This document shows positions 46,641-57,194 of a DNA stretch of 64,000 nucleotides, one piece after another (positions within the stretch are counted from its first letter, which is position 1; every line of letters begins with the position of its first letter). The stretch is taken from NCBI GenBank assembly GCA_963726335.1, contig CAVSCD010000013.1, positions 1 to 64,000 on the forward strand, read 5' to 3'. The DNA comes from CAVSCD01 sp963726335 (GTDB taxonomy: Bacteria > Acidobacteriota > Aminicenantia > Aminicenantales > UBA8522). The notes under the pieces are model-generated. The model was not told the DNA's origin. It searched no databases and saw nothing but the letters and a program-made list of their open reading frames with translations. The translations under genes and the position numbers were made by a program.

Positions 46641-49379
46641 CTACTTTTTCTTGGGTGTCGCAAGGTAAATGTTGCCCTTCGCCTCGCCCATCCAGAGGGC
46701 GAGTTTATCCTTGGCCACGGCCACCGTGCCGTTGCCCCGGGGAAAATTCAAGTTTATGCCGCCTTGCGTGGGCCGATAGACCAACCGCGTGGCCCCGTCC
46801 GCTCCTTTCGACCCCGGCTCGAGCTTCTGGGCCCACAGAGAACACGCGCCGTCCCTTTCCGAAAGATAAAACAGGTGGTTCCCCGCGGGAGACCAGGCCG
46901 GGGAGCCGAGATAACGATCATCTTCGAAGAGCAGCACCCAGTCCTTCTCGGCGGCCGGCATCGCGGCAGGGCTGCCGGCCAGGGGCGCGATATACATCGC
47001 CACGCGTCCGTCCGGCTTGTTAAGGACGAAGGCAAGCCAGCGGTCGTCGGGAGACAGGGCGGGTTCAACGATCCTTCCGGAAATGACCTCTAAAATGACC
47101 GTTCTTTCGCCGGTGGCGATGCCGTAACGAAGCAGCTGGCGACCCTCTTTTTCCCGGACGAGGGCGAAGTTCGGGTCCGCGAAAAACCCCAAAATGAAGC
47201 AAGAATCACAGACTTCGCGCCCGGATGTTTCCTTGTCTTTGACGATGAAGGTCCTGACGCTTCCTTCGACGCTGTCGCGGTAGGACAGGGCGCTTCCGTC
47301 GGGGCTGATCCTGGGCGTCTGGCCGTATTGCCGGCTATTCATGGGGATGATCCGCTCGTCTCCCCCGGCCAGGTCCTTCAGCCGGACCTCGAAGCTCGAC
47401 TTCTGGATGCCGCCAAAAGCGGAGTAAGCCAGCCTGGACCCGTCACGGCTCAGGCTGGGATCGAGCTTGGCAAAAAGGTCCTCGGTCACCGCGACCGGGC
47501 TGCCGCTGACGAGGCCCTGGTCCGGCCGCGCCTCGAGGGTGTAGATGTTCGCCACCCAATTGAGATTGGCATAAAGGAGACGGCCGTCAGGGAGCACCGA
47601 TCCCAGGTATTGCATGCCCGCTCCTGAGGTGATCCGCTCGGCGGGTCCGCCGACTTTGAAGCTCTGGTCATCGATCCGCACCCGGAAAAGGTTGACTCCC
47701 TCAACTGTGGACCCGGTGCTGAAATAAATATAAGGACCCGGTCCAGGCATAGGGGGTTTGCCAGACCTGGGGCAGAGACAGCGCGCGGTGCGCGTCCGTG
47801 CGCACGGCCGGGCCGCCGGCGGCCGGAGCGACCCACCAATCGAGGGTCGCCGCGTCGTCGGCCTTCCGGCCGTTAAAAATGATGTATTTCCCGTCCGGGG
47901 ACCAGACCGGGGCCGAAGCCGAGGCCAGGCCGACGATGGAGAAATCCGGCTGAAACGGCACCGGCGTTCCCCCCTTGGCCGGGATGAGGAACATCTTGGT
48001 CAGACGCGTTTCCAGGGTGGCCGGGACCTCGACAACCGAGATCCAGGCGCCGTCGGGAGAGAGGCGGGGGTGATGGCCGCGGGGCGCGATCAGGCGCTCG
48101 GCGCCGCCGAGCGTGGCGATCTCATAGATCCCGCCCCCATCGCGCCCGGAATGGAACACGATCCTGGAGCCGTCCGGAGAAAAGGACGGTGCCCGCTCAT
48201 CGGCCGGATCGTTCGTCAACCGGAGCGGCGGCCCGCCCGCGATCTGTTGGACCCAGATATCGGAATTCCCGGCGCCGGCCCGGTCGGACGCATAGGCGAA
48301 CATGCGCCCATCCGGAGAGAAGGCGGGAAACCAGCTCACCCCGGCGTCGAAAGTCATGGGGGTGATCTCATATTCCGGCGGGGCGGCTTTGCCCGGGAAG
48401 AAAAGCCAGAGGAGGACGGCGGCGGCGAGGACAATCGCCGCGGGGATTGCCCAGACGAGCGGCCTTTTGTGGCGCGCCGGGACGGCGGCCGAAGGGGCGC
48501 GCGGAGCTTGCCGGATTCCGAGTCCTCCTTGAGATCCTGAAGGACGACCTTGAGGTCGGACATGGTCTGCCAGCGGCGCTGAGGGTCCTTGCGGAGGCAG
48601 CGCGCCAGGATCGGCTCGATATCCGGGGGGAGCGATTCGTTGAGCTCGGCGGCGGGCTTCGGCTCCTCGCGGAGGATGGCGGCGAGCGTCGACATCCGGG
48701 TTTCGCCGCGGAAGGGCTTATGGCCCGTGAGCATCTCGTAGAGGAGGGCGCCAAAAGCGAAAATGTCCGACCGCGAGTCGACGGTCTTGCCCTCGGCCTG
48801 TTCCGGCGACATATAGGCCACCGTCCCCATGATGAAGCCCTCTTCGGTCAGGGGCTTTTCGGGGCGGCCGAGGGTCATGGTGGGGCCGGCGGGATCGGGT
48901 CCGACGTCCTCGGTCAGCTTGGCCAGCCCGAAGTCGAGGATCTTGACGCGGCCGTCGGCCGTGACCATGACGTTCGTCGGCTTGAGGTCCCGGTGAACGA
49001 TCCCGGCGGCGTGGGCCCTGGCCAGCCCGTCGGCGATCTGGACGGCGTATGCGAGCGCCTCGTTGAGCTTCATCCCCTTGCGGCCGATCAGCTGGTCGAG
49101 GGTTTTGCCCTCCACATATTCCATGACGATGAAATCGCGGCCGCCGTCCGAGGCGATGTCGTGGATGACGATGATATTCGGATGGTTGAGGGAGGAAGCG
49201 GCCTTGGCCTCCAGGACGAACCGCTGCCGGCGGTCGGGGTCGGCCAGCCGGTCGGCGGGGAGGAACTTGACGGCGACGAGGCGGTCGAGGTGGGTATCCT
49301 GGGCCTTGTAGACAGCGCCCATGCCGCCCTCGCCGATCTTTTCCAGTATGCGAAAGTGGAGGATGGTCTGCCCGGTCAT
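46641..49379 (-). CDS. Membrane Ser/Thr protein kinase with PD40 beta-propeller, two frameshifts
   Basis: Residues 1-280 are a complete Hanks kinase: GEGGMG 16-21, K38, HRDLKPTN with HRD 129-131 and DFG 149-151, MGTVAYMSPEQ activation loop. A frame change near 48485 leads to a membrane helix (VWAIPAAIVLAAAVLLWLFF) and a TolB/PD40 propeller (FPAFSPDGRMFAYASDRAG, APSFSPDGSRIVFHSGRDG). A second change near 47720 leads to the end. A sensor whose external propeller controls a cytoplasmic kinase is a common architecture in Acidobacteria-like lineages. Both changes are one-base. Confidence 0.85.
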
Positions 49380-49499
49380 GGAACCCTAGCCCTGCGTAGT
49401 TGGCCGGTTGGGGCCGTTGAGATACTTATAATTCCACGCCGCGGCCGAAGTCAAGACGACGGCCCCGGCCCGGCTTCCGCGCCCGGCAGCAGGCCCTTA

Positions 49500-52400
49500 T
49501 CAGTAGATCGCGGCGATGCCCTGGGAATTCACGCCGCTCCACTGCTCCCAGAGGTTCGTGGGCGGCAGGTACCAGAGGCCCAGCGTACCGAAATCGCCGA
49601 CGATCTCTTCGAACCCGTCGCCGTCCATGTCCGCCGCGATCACGTCCTCGACGTTGGCGCCCGTCAGAAGCACTTCGCTCCCGCCGCTCCAGCGGCGCAA
49701 TCCATTCGCGCCGTAATCGATGACCAGTTCCTGCGCCGCGTCGCCCTCGAGGTTGGCCGCCACCATCCCATCCGGGTCGAGCGATGAGACCAGGCTCCAA
49801 GCTCCCCGAATTCCAAACCATCAGCCCGCCGGACCCGAAGTCGGCGAAGACCTCTTGGTCGCCGTCGCCGTCCATGTCCGCGGCCAGCAGGCCTTGGGCA
49901 TTGGACGCGCTGGCCTGGCTCCAGGCGCCGTCCCAGATCCACAGCCCGACCGCCCCGAAGTCCCCGAAGACTTCTTCCGCGCCATCGGCGTCGCCGTCCG
50001 CCGCCGCCAGCGTTTCGACGTTGTTCAGCGAGATCGCCGTCCAGGCGGCGCCGTCCCAGCGCCAGAGCCCGATCGCCCCGAAGTCCCCGATGATCTCATC
50101 CGCCCCGTTGCCGTCGGCGTCGGCGCCGATGAAACCGTCCGGATTGACCCCCGAAAGCTGGGTCCAGCCCCCGGCGTTCCAGAGCCAGAGCCCCAGCGCC
50201 GCAAAATCGACCGCCGCCTCCTCCTCGGGGTCGGTGTCGATGTTAACCGCCGCCATGGCGTCCGGGTTCACCCCCGAAACCTGCGTCCAGAAGCCGTTAT
50301 CGAGCAGCCAGACCCCCAGCGTGCCGAAATCGCCGAGCGTCTCCTGCTCCGGATCGCCATCGGCGTTGATCCCGACCATTTTATCGGAATCGACGCCCGA
50401 AAGCTGGAGCCACGAGCCGCCCTGCTTCATCCACAGGCCGACCGCCGCGAAATCGACCATGACCTTGGCCTGACGGTAATCCAGGGCGAAGACGGCTTTC
50501 ACCGTCTTGGCCGCGGTCATCAGGACGGAGGTGGGGTTGGTCGTCCCGGTAAGATCCCCCTCCCAACGGACAAAAACGCTCCCGTTGGCCGGCTCGGCCT
50601 GCAAGTTCGCGGTGCTCCCCGCTGCACACATGACCGAAGCGGGTAGATCATAGAAGGTGTTATTGGCGTCAATCTGGCCTGTCCCTGTCCCGCCGCCCGT
50701 GAGCGATAGGCGGACGATCGTCGGCTCTCCGAAATTCGCGGTCACGGCCTTCGGGTATCCCGTGCTCGTGATCGTCGCAGGATTGGCGGTTCCGGTCAAA
50801 TCGCCCGACCAGTTCGTGAAGGAAAAGCCGGCGGCGGGAGCGGCCTGGAGCTGAACCGATACTCCGGTATTATACCAGCCGTCGGCCGACGCCGGCGTCG
50901 GGACGACCGTCCCGGTGGAGGGCGGGATCACGGCCAGAGAGCAATTGCCATTGCCTGGCGAAAGTCGCCGTGTAGGTCACGCTCGAGGCCGGCGTGGTGA
51001 TCGAATGACTGATCCCGCCGCCGTCCGACCAGGATACGAACTTGTAACGCTGGGGCTCTTCGGGATGGCCGGGTTCCGACTGCGGAGAGGCCGTGGCGAC
51101 CGCGTGCACCGAGCCCACGCCCCAGGTGAATCCGTGGGGCGACATGTACGGTGTTCCGTCGACCATGATCGCCAGCCCGGGCGGCGAGGTGGTCACGGTC
51201 ACCGAAGTCGGAGCCGCGAAATTCGGCCGTGATCGTATGCCAGTAGTTGAGGACGATCGTCGCCGGGTTGGCCGATCCCGTCAGGTCCCCCGTCCAGTTC
51301 TTGAAGCCGTAGCCGGCCGCCGGGTTTGCCTGGAGCTGGATCGATGTCCCGACATTGTAGTATCCGTCGGCCGAGGGGGGCGTCGCCGTGATCGTCCCGG
51401 CCGAGGCCGGTTCGACATAAAGCTCGAGGAACTTCTGGGTCACGAAATTCGCGGTGTAGGTCGTGGCGATCGCCGGCGTGCTGATCGAATGGCTGATGGC
51501 CCCGCCGTCCGACCAGCCGGTGAAGACATAGCGCTCAGGATCATATTCGTGCATTTGGGGAGAGTAGGTGGCGATCGTGTGCGAGGAGCCGACCGCCCAG
51601 TTGAACGTCTGACACGAAATGTACGGGATCCCGTCCACCATGAACTCCCGGCCGTATGCCGACGGGCACACGGTCACGGCTGTCGTGCCCGCCGAGAAGT
51701 TCGCCGTGACGGATTTCGGCGCACTCATCATGACGGTTTGGGGATTGGCGGTCCCGGTCAGGTCTCCCGTCCAGCCGACAAACGAGTAGCCCCCGGCTGG
51801 GCTCGCCGTCAGCTGGACCGAATCGCCGGAGGGATACCAGCTGCCGATCGTCGTTGGATTGGCCGAGATCGAGCCGCCCGCCGCCGGGCTGGCCGTCTTG
51901 GTCAGAAGATACTGCGTTGTGAAGTTCGCCGTATAGGTCGTCGCCGTGCCCGGCGCCGAAATTGTATGGCTTTGCGCGCCGCCGTCAGACCAGGAGGAGA
52001 AGGCGTAGCGGGTGCCGGTCGAACCGCTCTGGGGAGAGGCGACGTCGAGGGTGTGCGAGGAGCCGACGGCCCAAGTGAATGTTTGCGGCGCGGTGTACAG
52101 CGTGCCGTCGACGTTGATAGACCGTCCGGCGGGCGACGTCGTCACGGTCACTGAGGCGCTGGCCACGACGAACCCGGCCGAAATGCTCTTATTCGCGTTC
52201 ATCGTGACCGTGACCGGGTTCAGCTTGGTGACGATGTCACCGCCCCAGCCGTCAAACGAGCTCCCCGCCTCCGGGACGGCCTCGAGCTCAACCGAGGCGC
52301 CGTTGAAATAGTTTTTGCTGTCCGGCAGGCCGATCAGTTTGCCGTCGACCCTGACCTTGCCCCCTCCCGCGCCGCTCTTTGTAAGGTTTAGGGTGTACTG

Positions 52401-53900
52401 CGGCAGCCATTCGGCATCGAAGCGCACGTCGTAATTCGCCGCCGATCCGGCGACTTTTTCTGCCCAGGCAACCGCCGCGCTGAATCCTCCGTTCGGATGG
52501 ACTTTCGCGAGAAGCGCGGGATTCCGGTTCTCAGCAAGCACGTTCAAGTTAGCCTTGACGTTTCCGAGTGAGGTCCAGGACGAACCGTTGGGGTCGGCGT
52601 AAGGAGCTCGTTTTATATAGACCTCGTCAGGCGTGTTCTTGTGATACGCGACGTAGAAAAAGCCTGCCGGAATGGTCGCTTTGACCTCCGGCCAGTTTTC
52701 CCACGCGTTATTGTCGGCAAGCCAGATGTCCGTGACCCAGGAAATGCCCCCGTTCTGAGTATAAGCATAATAGGTAGCGTTCTGGGTGCAGTTTTGGTAA
52801 ACGCAGACGGCATGGTCAGCGTCGGCGGCGGCGATGCGGGGCGACCTCTCGACGTTGGCTGTATCGGCGATTGTTGCGGCGGCGCTCCAGGTGTTGCCGT
52901 AATCCCAGGATGTCTTGACCTCGATGTTGTGGCTCTGTGCGGAAGAGTCATCTCCAGATGTATAGGCGCAATACAGCATATCGCCATTGATGGCCAGGGA
53001 GACGGAGGTATAGCTGCTCCAATCCGGCAGGTGGGCGATCTCGATGCGTGAAGTCCAGGTGTGTTCCCCGTCCTCGCTTCTCCTCAGGAAGATCCGGACG
53101 TCCTTGCCCGCTGTACTGACGTAGGCGGCATAAGTATAGGGAGCGGCCGGGTAATCGGCGATATCGGACGCGATCTCCGGCCTGAACTCGTTTCTCGCCC
53201 CATCGTTATCCAGAAGCCAGATGATGCAATCGTCGAAATTCGCCGTGTTGACCTTCATGATGTCCGCATAGAGGTTCGGATTTAGGTGATCTTCAAAGAC
53301 CACCCCGAGGTAACCCGAGCCGATCTGGGTCATCCGCGGCCACCGGTAGTCGTTCGTCGTGTGGGATATCGTCTTGGTCGTCCCCCAGGTCCGCCCGTTG
53401 TCGGCACTGGCCCGGAGGACCAGGTCGTCGTAATAGGGGTCATTCTCTTGATGTCTTTCCGCGATGGCATAGATGTCGGGGGTCGAGGTATCGAGCCGGA
53501 CGGCCAGGTCGGGCCGGTCCTCGTAATTGGCAAAATTGAAGATGGGAATATCGGGGTCCTGCCATTGGAGGACGCCGTCGGGCGATTTACCGGCAGATTC
53601 CTCGAACATCAACGGCCGGTCCGCCGGAGTCAGCGGTCCGGAGTCGCCCGCATAGACCTCGGCGGAAGAATTCTGCCGGAGGATCTGGCGGGCTGTCTCG
53701 GCGTCGCCGATGGACCGGAGGTGCCGGACATCCTTGACCCAGTCCGGGATCGCTTTAGCCAAAGAGGCATCCTGGGACTTGACGATCGGAGCCGTGCGAT
53801 CCTCCCTCGTCTGCTCTTGGGGGCGCCAGGCCAGCCCCGATCCCAGAACCGCCACGGTCAAGAACACAGCAAACCACAAGAACTTAGAGATGTTCCTCAT
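49500..53900 (-). CDS. Giant secreted repeat protein: BNR-like, InlB-like, PEGA-like and eight-repeat tail, several frameshifts
   Basis: The start at 53900 has GAGGGG upstream and encodes a signal peptide (MRNISKFLWFAVFLTVAVLG). Residues about 130-460 look like BNR/sialidase-type propeller repeats (SADNGRTWGTTKTISH). Then InlB-like repeats (GYSFVGWTGDLTGTANP) alternate with PEGA-like ones (VTVTTSPAGRSINVDGT). The end is an eight-repeat Asp-rich tail (DFAALGLWLWNAGGWTQLSG). Frame changes lie near 51205, 50930 and 49790. Total about 1,465 residues. A large surface or matrix protein is likely; substrate unknown. Confidence 0.78.
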
Positions 53901-53994
53901 GATTTTCCCCTCTCCCTTCTTCTCATGCGCGAGGAACCGGGCGTTCCTTGAAAAGACAGGAATAAGCTAGGACGCTGGCTCCCCGTCTCCTTTC

Positions 53995-54024
53995 AAGGCC
54001 TAGGGCTTTCATCCCATAAGCCTT
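53995..54024 (-). promoter_or_regulatory. Leader-region hairpin upstream of the giant repeat gene
   Basis: In the 394-base gap before the gene at 53900, the minus strand forms an 11-bp stem (AAGGCUUA-U-GGG with CCCUAGGCCUU), one bulged U and the 7-nt loop AUGAAAG, flanked by AGGAC/GUCCU that could close an outer stem. It might be a structured 5' UTR or riboswitch, but I do not recognise the class. The rest of the gap (54025-54294) shows no gene. Confidence 0.4.
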
Positions 54025-54294
54025 GTCCTCGAAAAAAATATACTGAGGTTCACCCCGGAAAGTCAAGAAAAACCTTGAGCGGGAAAAGAAACGGGCAAGA
54101 GCAGCGGTTCAGCCGGCTGATTATAGTTGATTCGGTTTAATTGGGGATGGATTAAGCTGACTATCTGAAGGTATCTGGAATAATTCCATGATATCTCTGA
54201 TCCGGGACGGTAATCTGGGATTTTCTAGGGAAAAAGCGGAAGTTTTCACGTTGCCGCGGAAGTGCGATTCGGAGCGGCCGTGGGCAGCCGCTCG

Positions 54295-55437
54295 TTAACT
54301 TAGGGTTAAGCTCACGAGGTCGATATTCTCGAGCCGGCTGTTGCCCAGGCCCAAAGCCTCGGCGAGGGGCAGATGTTTGACCTGAGCGGCGAGCCGCTCC
54401 ATCCCGTCCTGCTCGCGGGCGTCGTCGACGATCTGGAGCGCCACGGCGTCGACGGCCACCGGGTCGGTGCCGATGATGACCCCGCCGAACGGCCGGATGA
54501 AGCTCCGTCTCCAGCGCGGCCCTTGTTCGGTTACGATGAGCAGGGCATCCGAAACCACGAGCCTTTCCTTCTGGCGGATGATCGGGATGGCGTTGACTTC
54601 GGCGATGCCCGGGTTCGAGCAGCCGTCGGCGTGGAAGTCCCACGGGTTATCAATCGATCCGTAATGGTTCTTGAGGGCGCAGGTGAAGAGCGATTTGCCG
54701 TGGGTTTTGGGCACGGGAACATTGATGAAGGTCGTGCAGACGTCGGCCAGGATGGCGCTCACCCGGCTCGAGCCGGAGCCGACGGGATAGGTCGTCGGCG
54801 CATAATCGCCCGCGCTCAGGCGGCCGCCCTTGGTGGCGATGACGCGCATCCGGCCCGGCTCTTTTTGGATGGCGAGCCCGGCGGACTCCAGTTCCTCTTC
54901 GCTCCGGTCCCAGACGACGATGTTGCCGTCTTTGACGCCGGCCGTGCGGAGGCCCGCCGCGAGGGCGGCGTTTATCGCCGCGAAGTGCTGGGTGTAATCC
55001 ATGCCCCGGATCTCCTGGAGCCCGAGCGCGTTGATCTTGAGCCCGACGACGTCGTCGGGGGAGAAGTACCGGCGCCAGGCGTCGGCGATGGTCGAATCAC
55101 CGGAGAAGGTGGTGATCGCTTTGTCGAGGATGTTCTGGAGGAGCGGGGCCTGGACTTTGCCGGCGGCGTCGACGACGGCCGGGTGCCGGACGAGGACGAC
55201 GCGGCTTTTGGCTGCGGCCGAATAGCCGAGAGGTGCGCCGCCCGGAGGCAGACCGGCCAGGGATCCCGCCAAAGGGTTGGCCCCAGCGGCGCCGGAAGAA
55301 GACCGCTGGCCGGAAAACGAAAACCCGCTGCGGGCGGCGGCCAGGCCGAGCGCCGCCAAGGCGCCGTTCTTGAGGAAGCGCCGGCGGGACGTGGAATATT
55401 CCAAGAGTTGGGCTGTCGGCCTCGAAACTTTGCTCAT
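54295..55437 (-). CDS. DUF362 protein with twin-arginine-type signal
   Basis: The 380-residue protein has an SRRRFLKNGALAALGLAAA signal like those of the twin-arginine pathway, then the DUF362 domain (VVLVRHPAVV, GLKINALG, FINVPVPKTHGKSLFTCALKN, HYGSIDNPWDFH). The family is sometimes fused to ferredoxins; the role is unknown. The start at 55437 has AAGGAG 7 nt upstream; a TTG two codons earlier lacks support. Divergent from the YdeI remnant. Confidence 0.82.
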   Translation of the reverse strand: MSKVSRPTAQLLEYSTSRRRFLKNGALAALGLAAARSGFSFSGQRSSSGAAGANPLAGSLAGLPPGGAPLGYSAAAKSRVVLVRHPAVVDAAGKVQAPLLQNILDKAITTFSGDSTIADAWRRYFSPDDVVGLKINALGLQEIRGMDYTQHFAAINAALAAGLRTAGVKDGNIVVWDRSEEELESAGLAIQKEPGRMRVIATKGGRLSAGDYAPTTYPVGSGSSRVSAILADVCTTFINVPVPKTHGKSLFTCALKNHYGSIDNPWDFHADGCSNPGIAEVNAIPIIRQKERLVVSDALLIVTEQGPRWRRSFIRPFGGVIIGTDPVAVDAVALQIVDDAREQDGMERLAAQVKHLPLAEALGLGNSRLENIDLVSLTLS

Positions 55438-55558
55438 CGTCAATCTCCTTGCCTTTTGTCGTCGAAGGTCGCCGCGCGGGGAACTTTCCCCGGCCGCGTC
55501 AATATTATACTAAACCTATCGATTTTGTATACTTGGCGCCGAATTCTAAGCTGAGCTA

Positions 55559-55708
55559 TTGGCGCCGGATATCGAGGCCGCCTTCAAGAAAGCCAGATTT
55601 CTCGAACGCTACCGGTCTCTGGCGTTCAGCCACCAGCGCGAGCACGCCTTGGCCATAGAGGACGCAAAGCAGCCTGCGACCCGTCGCCGCCTCAAGAGGT
55701 GGGCTTGA
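55559..55708 (+). pseudogene. YdeI/OmpD-associated protein C-terminal remnant
   Basis: The plus strand reads LAPDIEAAFKKARFLERYRS and HQREHALAIEDAKQPATRRR, which matches the last helix of YdeI/OmdA proteins (about 200 residues when whole). No N-terminus is found upstream. Its 3' end overlaps the last 17 bases of the convergent propeller gene. Confidence 0.5.
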
Positions 55709-57008
55709 GGCGCAGCAGCCAGAAGGCGCCCGTACTCTCGATCTTTTTGCGCCCGGCGCCGCCCGCCGGACCGTCCATCCTCGACCCGGAATACAGGCTC
55801 CCATCGGAGCCCGTGGTCATCCGGTAACAGCCGTTGACTCTCTCGCCCCGGCACTCGAGCGCGCCCCAGACTTTCTTGGCGCCGGTCTTCGTCTCGGTCG
55901 TCACCACGAAGGTCTGTCCGGTCTCGCGCTCCTCCAGGGACGGAACCAGCGCGAACAGGACGCCGCGCCGGTCGAAGGCCAGCGACTCGACGACATAATA
56001 GTCCTGCCCCGGCCCGAGAAACCTGCCGAAGTCGGTCACGACGCCGTCGGTCCCAGCCTTCGGGTCGAACCGGAAGAGGTGCCTGACCACGTGATCCACG
56101 CCGTAAAAGCTGCCGTCGGGAGCGGTGATGAAGACCGTCGCGATGCTCTCGGGATCGTTCAAGCCCGGTATGGTCACGGGCAGGCGGCGGATCTTCGGCC
56201 AATCGTAACGGTAGGCCACGATGTGACCGGTCCCGTCGGAGGTGTACATGGTGCCGTCCCGCTCATCGACGACCATCCCGTACGGGTTATAGCCCGCGAC
56301 TTTGCCGACGATCTTCGTCGTGCCGGACTTGATGTCGTGGTGGAAGAGGTAATTATCGAGGGCGCCCAGGCCGTAAAGGTGGCCTCGGGTTTTGTCCAGC
56401 ACCATGACCCGCACGCCCTGGTATTCGATGGGCAGGCCCAGGTCGCGCGCTTGTTTCGTCTTGGTGTCGTAAACAAACAGGTGTCCGCCCGGATAGCCTT
56501 TCTCCGGGTCGGTCAACAGACGATTCCATTCGTCGAGGTTCGTCGGGTTCGGGTTGGGCTCGTCCGGCGAGAACTTCAGGTAGCCGAAATGAGTCCCGCC
56601 GAACAGCCGGCCGTCGGGATGGGCGTTCAGCGTGAAATGGATCTTGCCCTGCGGCATCTTATCCATCGGGCTTTTCGTCAGCGCCTGGGCGTCGAAGACG
56701 TCCTCGAACGTTTCCGTGACGGGGTCAAAGGCGAACAGGTGCGCCGACCCGCCCGAATGCTCCGAGCACATGCCGATGTACACGCGGCCATCGGGCCCCG
56801 CGGCGCAATCCCAGATGGCGTCGCCGAGCTTTTGGTAAGGGATCGGGTAATAGAGGCATTCGTAGCCATCGATCTCCGGTCCGCCCTTGATGGGCGCAAC
56901 GCGGTCCGTGCCGGAAACCGCCGCCGCCAGGAGCGTTGAAGATACTCCGAGAAGGAACAAGCGGCGCAGATGATGATGACGGCCGCCGGACTGAAATGGC
57001 TGATTCAT
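55692..57008 (-). CDS. Secreted beta-propeller protein
   Basis: The 438-residue protein has a signal peptide (FLLGVSSTLLAAAVSG) and propeller strands repeating D-G-x-x-Y/F-x-G (GPDGRVYIGMCSEHSGGSAH, AHPDGRLFGGTHFGYLKF, DERDGTMYTSDGTGHIVAY). It resembles SMP-30/lactonase-like or similar propellers but lacks a clear catalytic signature. The start at 57008 has AAGGAGG 8 nt upstream. It may bind sugars or be an enzyme of unknown activity. Confidence 0.72.
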   Translation of the reverse strand: MNQPFQSGGRHHHLRRLFLLGVSSTLLAAAVSGTDRVAPIKGGPEIDGYECLYYPIPYQKLGDAIWDCAAGPDGRVYIGMCSEHSGGSAHLFAFDPVTETFEDVFDAQALTKSPMDKMPQGKIHFTLNAHPDGRLFGGTHFGYLKFSPDEPNPNPTNLDEWNRLLTDPEKGYPGGHLFVYDTKTKQARDLGLPIEYQGVRVMVLDKTRGHLYGLGALDNYLFHHDIKSGTTKIVGKVAGYNPYGMVVDERDGTMYTSDGTGHIVAYRYDWPKIRRLPVTIPGLNDPESIATVFITAPDGSFYGVDHVVRHLFRFDPKAGTDGVVTDFGRFLGPGQDYYVVESLAFDRRGVLFALVPSLEERETGQTFVVTTETKTGAKKVWGALECRGERVNGCYRMTTGSDGSLYSGSRMDGPAGGAGRKKIESTGAFWLLRLKPTS

Positions 57009-57194
57009 TGTTCGTGCCTCCTTGGGCGGCGCTTATCCGCCAACAACGTGGCGAGAATAAAAGAGAAGCGGGGCGTCTGTCAACCGTTCGCTGGCCGGAG
57101 GTCCCCGGGAATCATGGACAATGGCTGATGTTGGTGATAGCGTGTGTCGATGTCACCGGGCTCTTTTGGCGGAATCACCATGAGGGAGGCTGTC

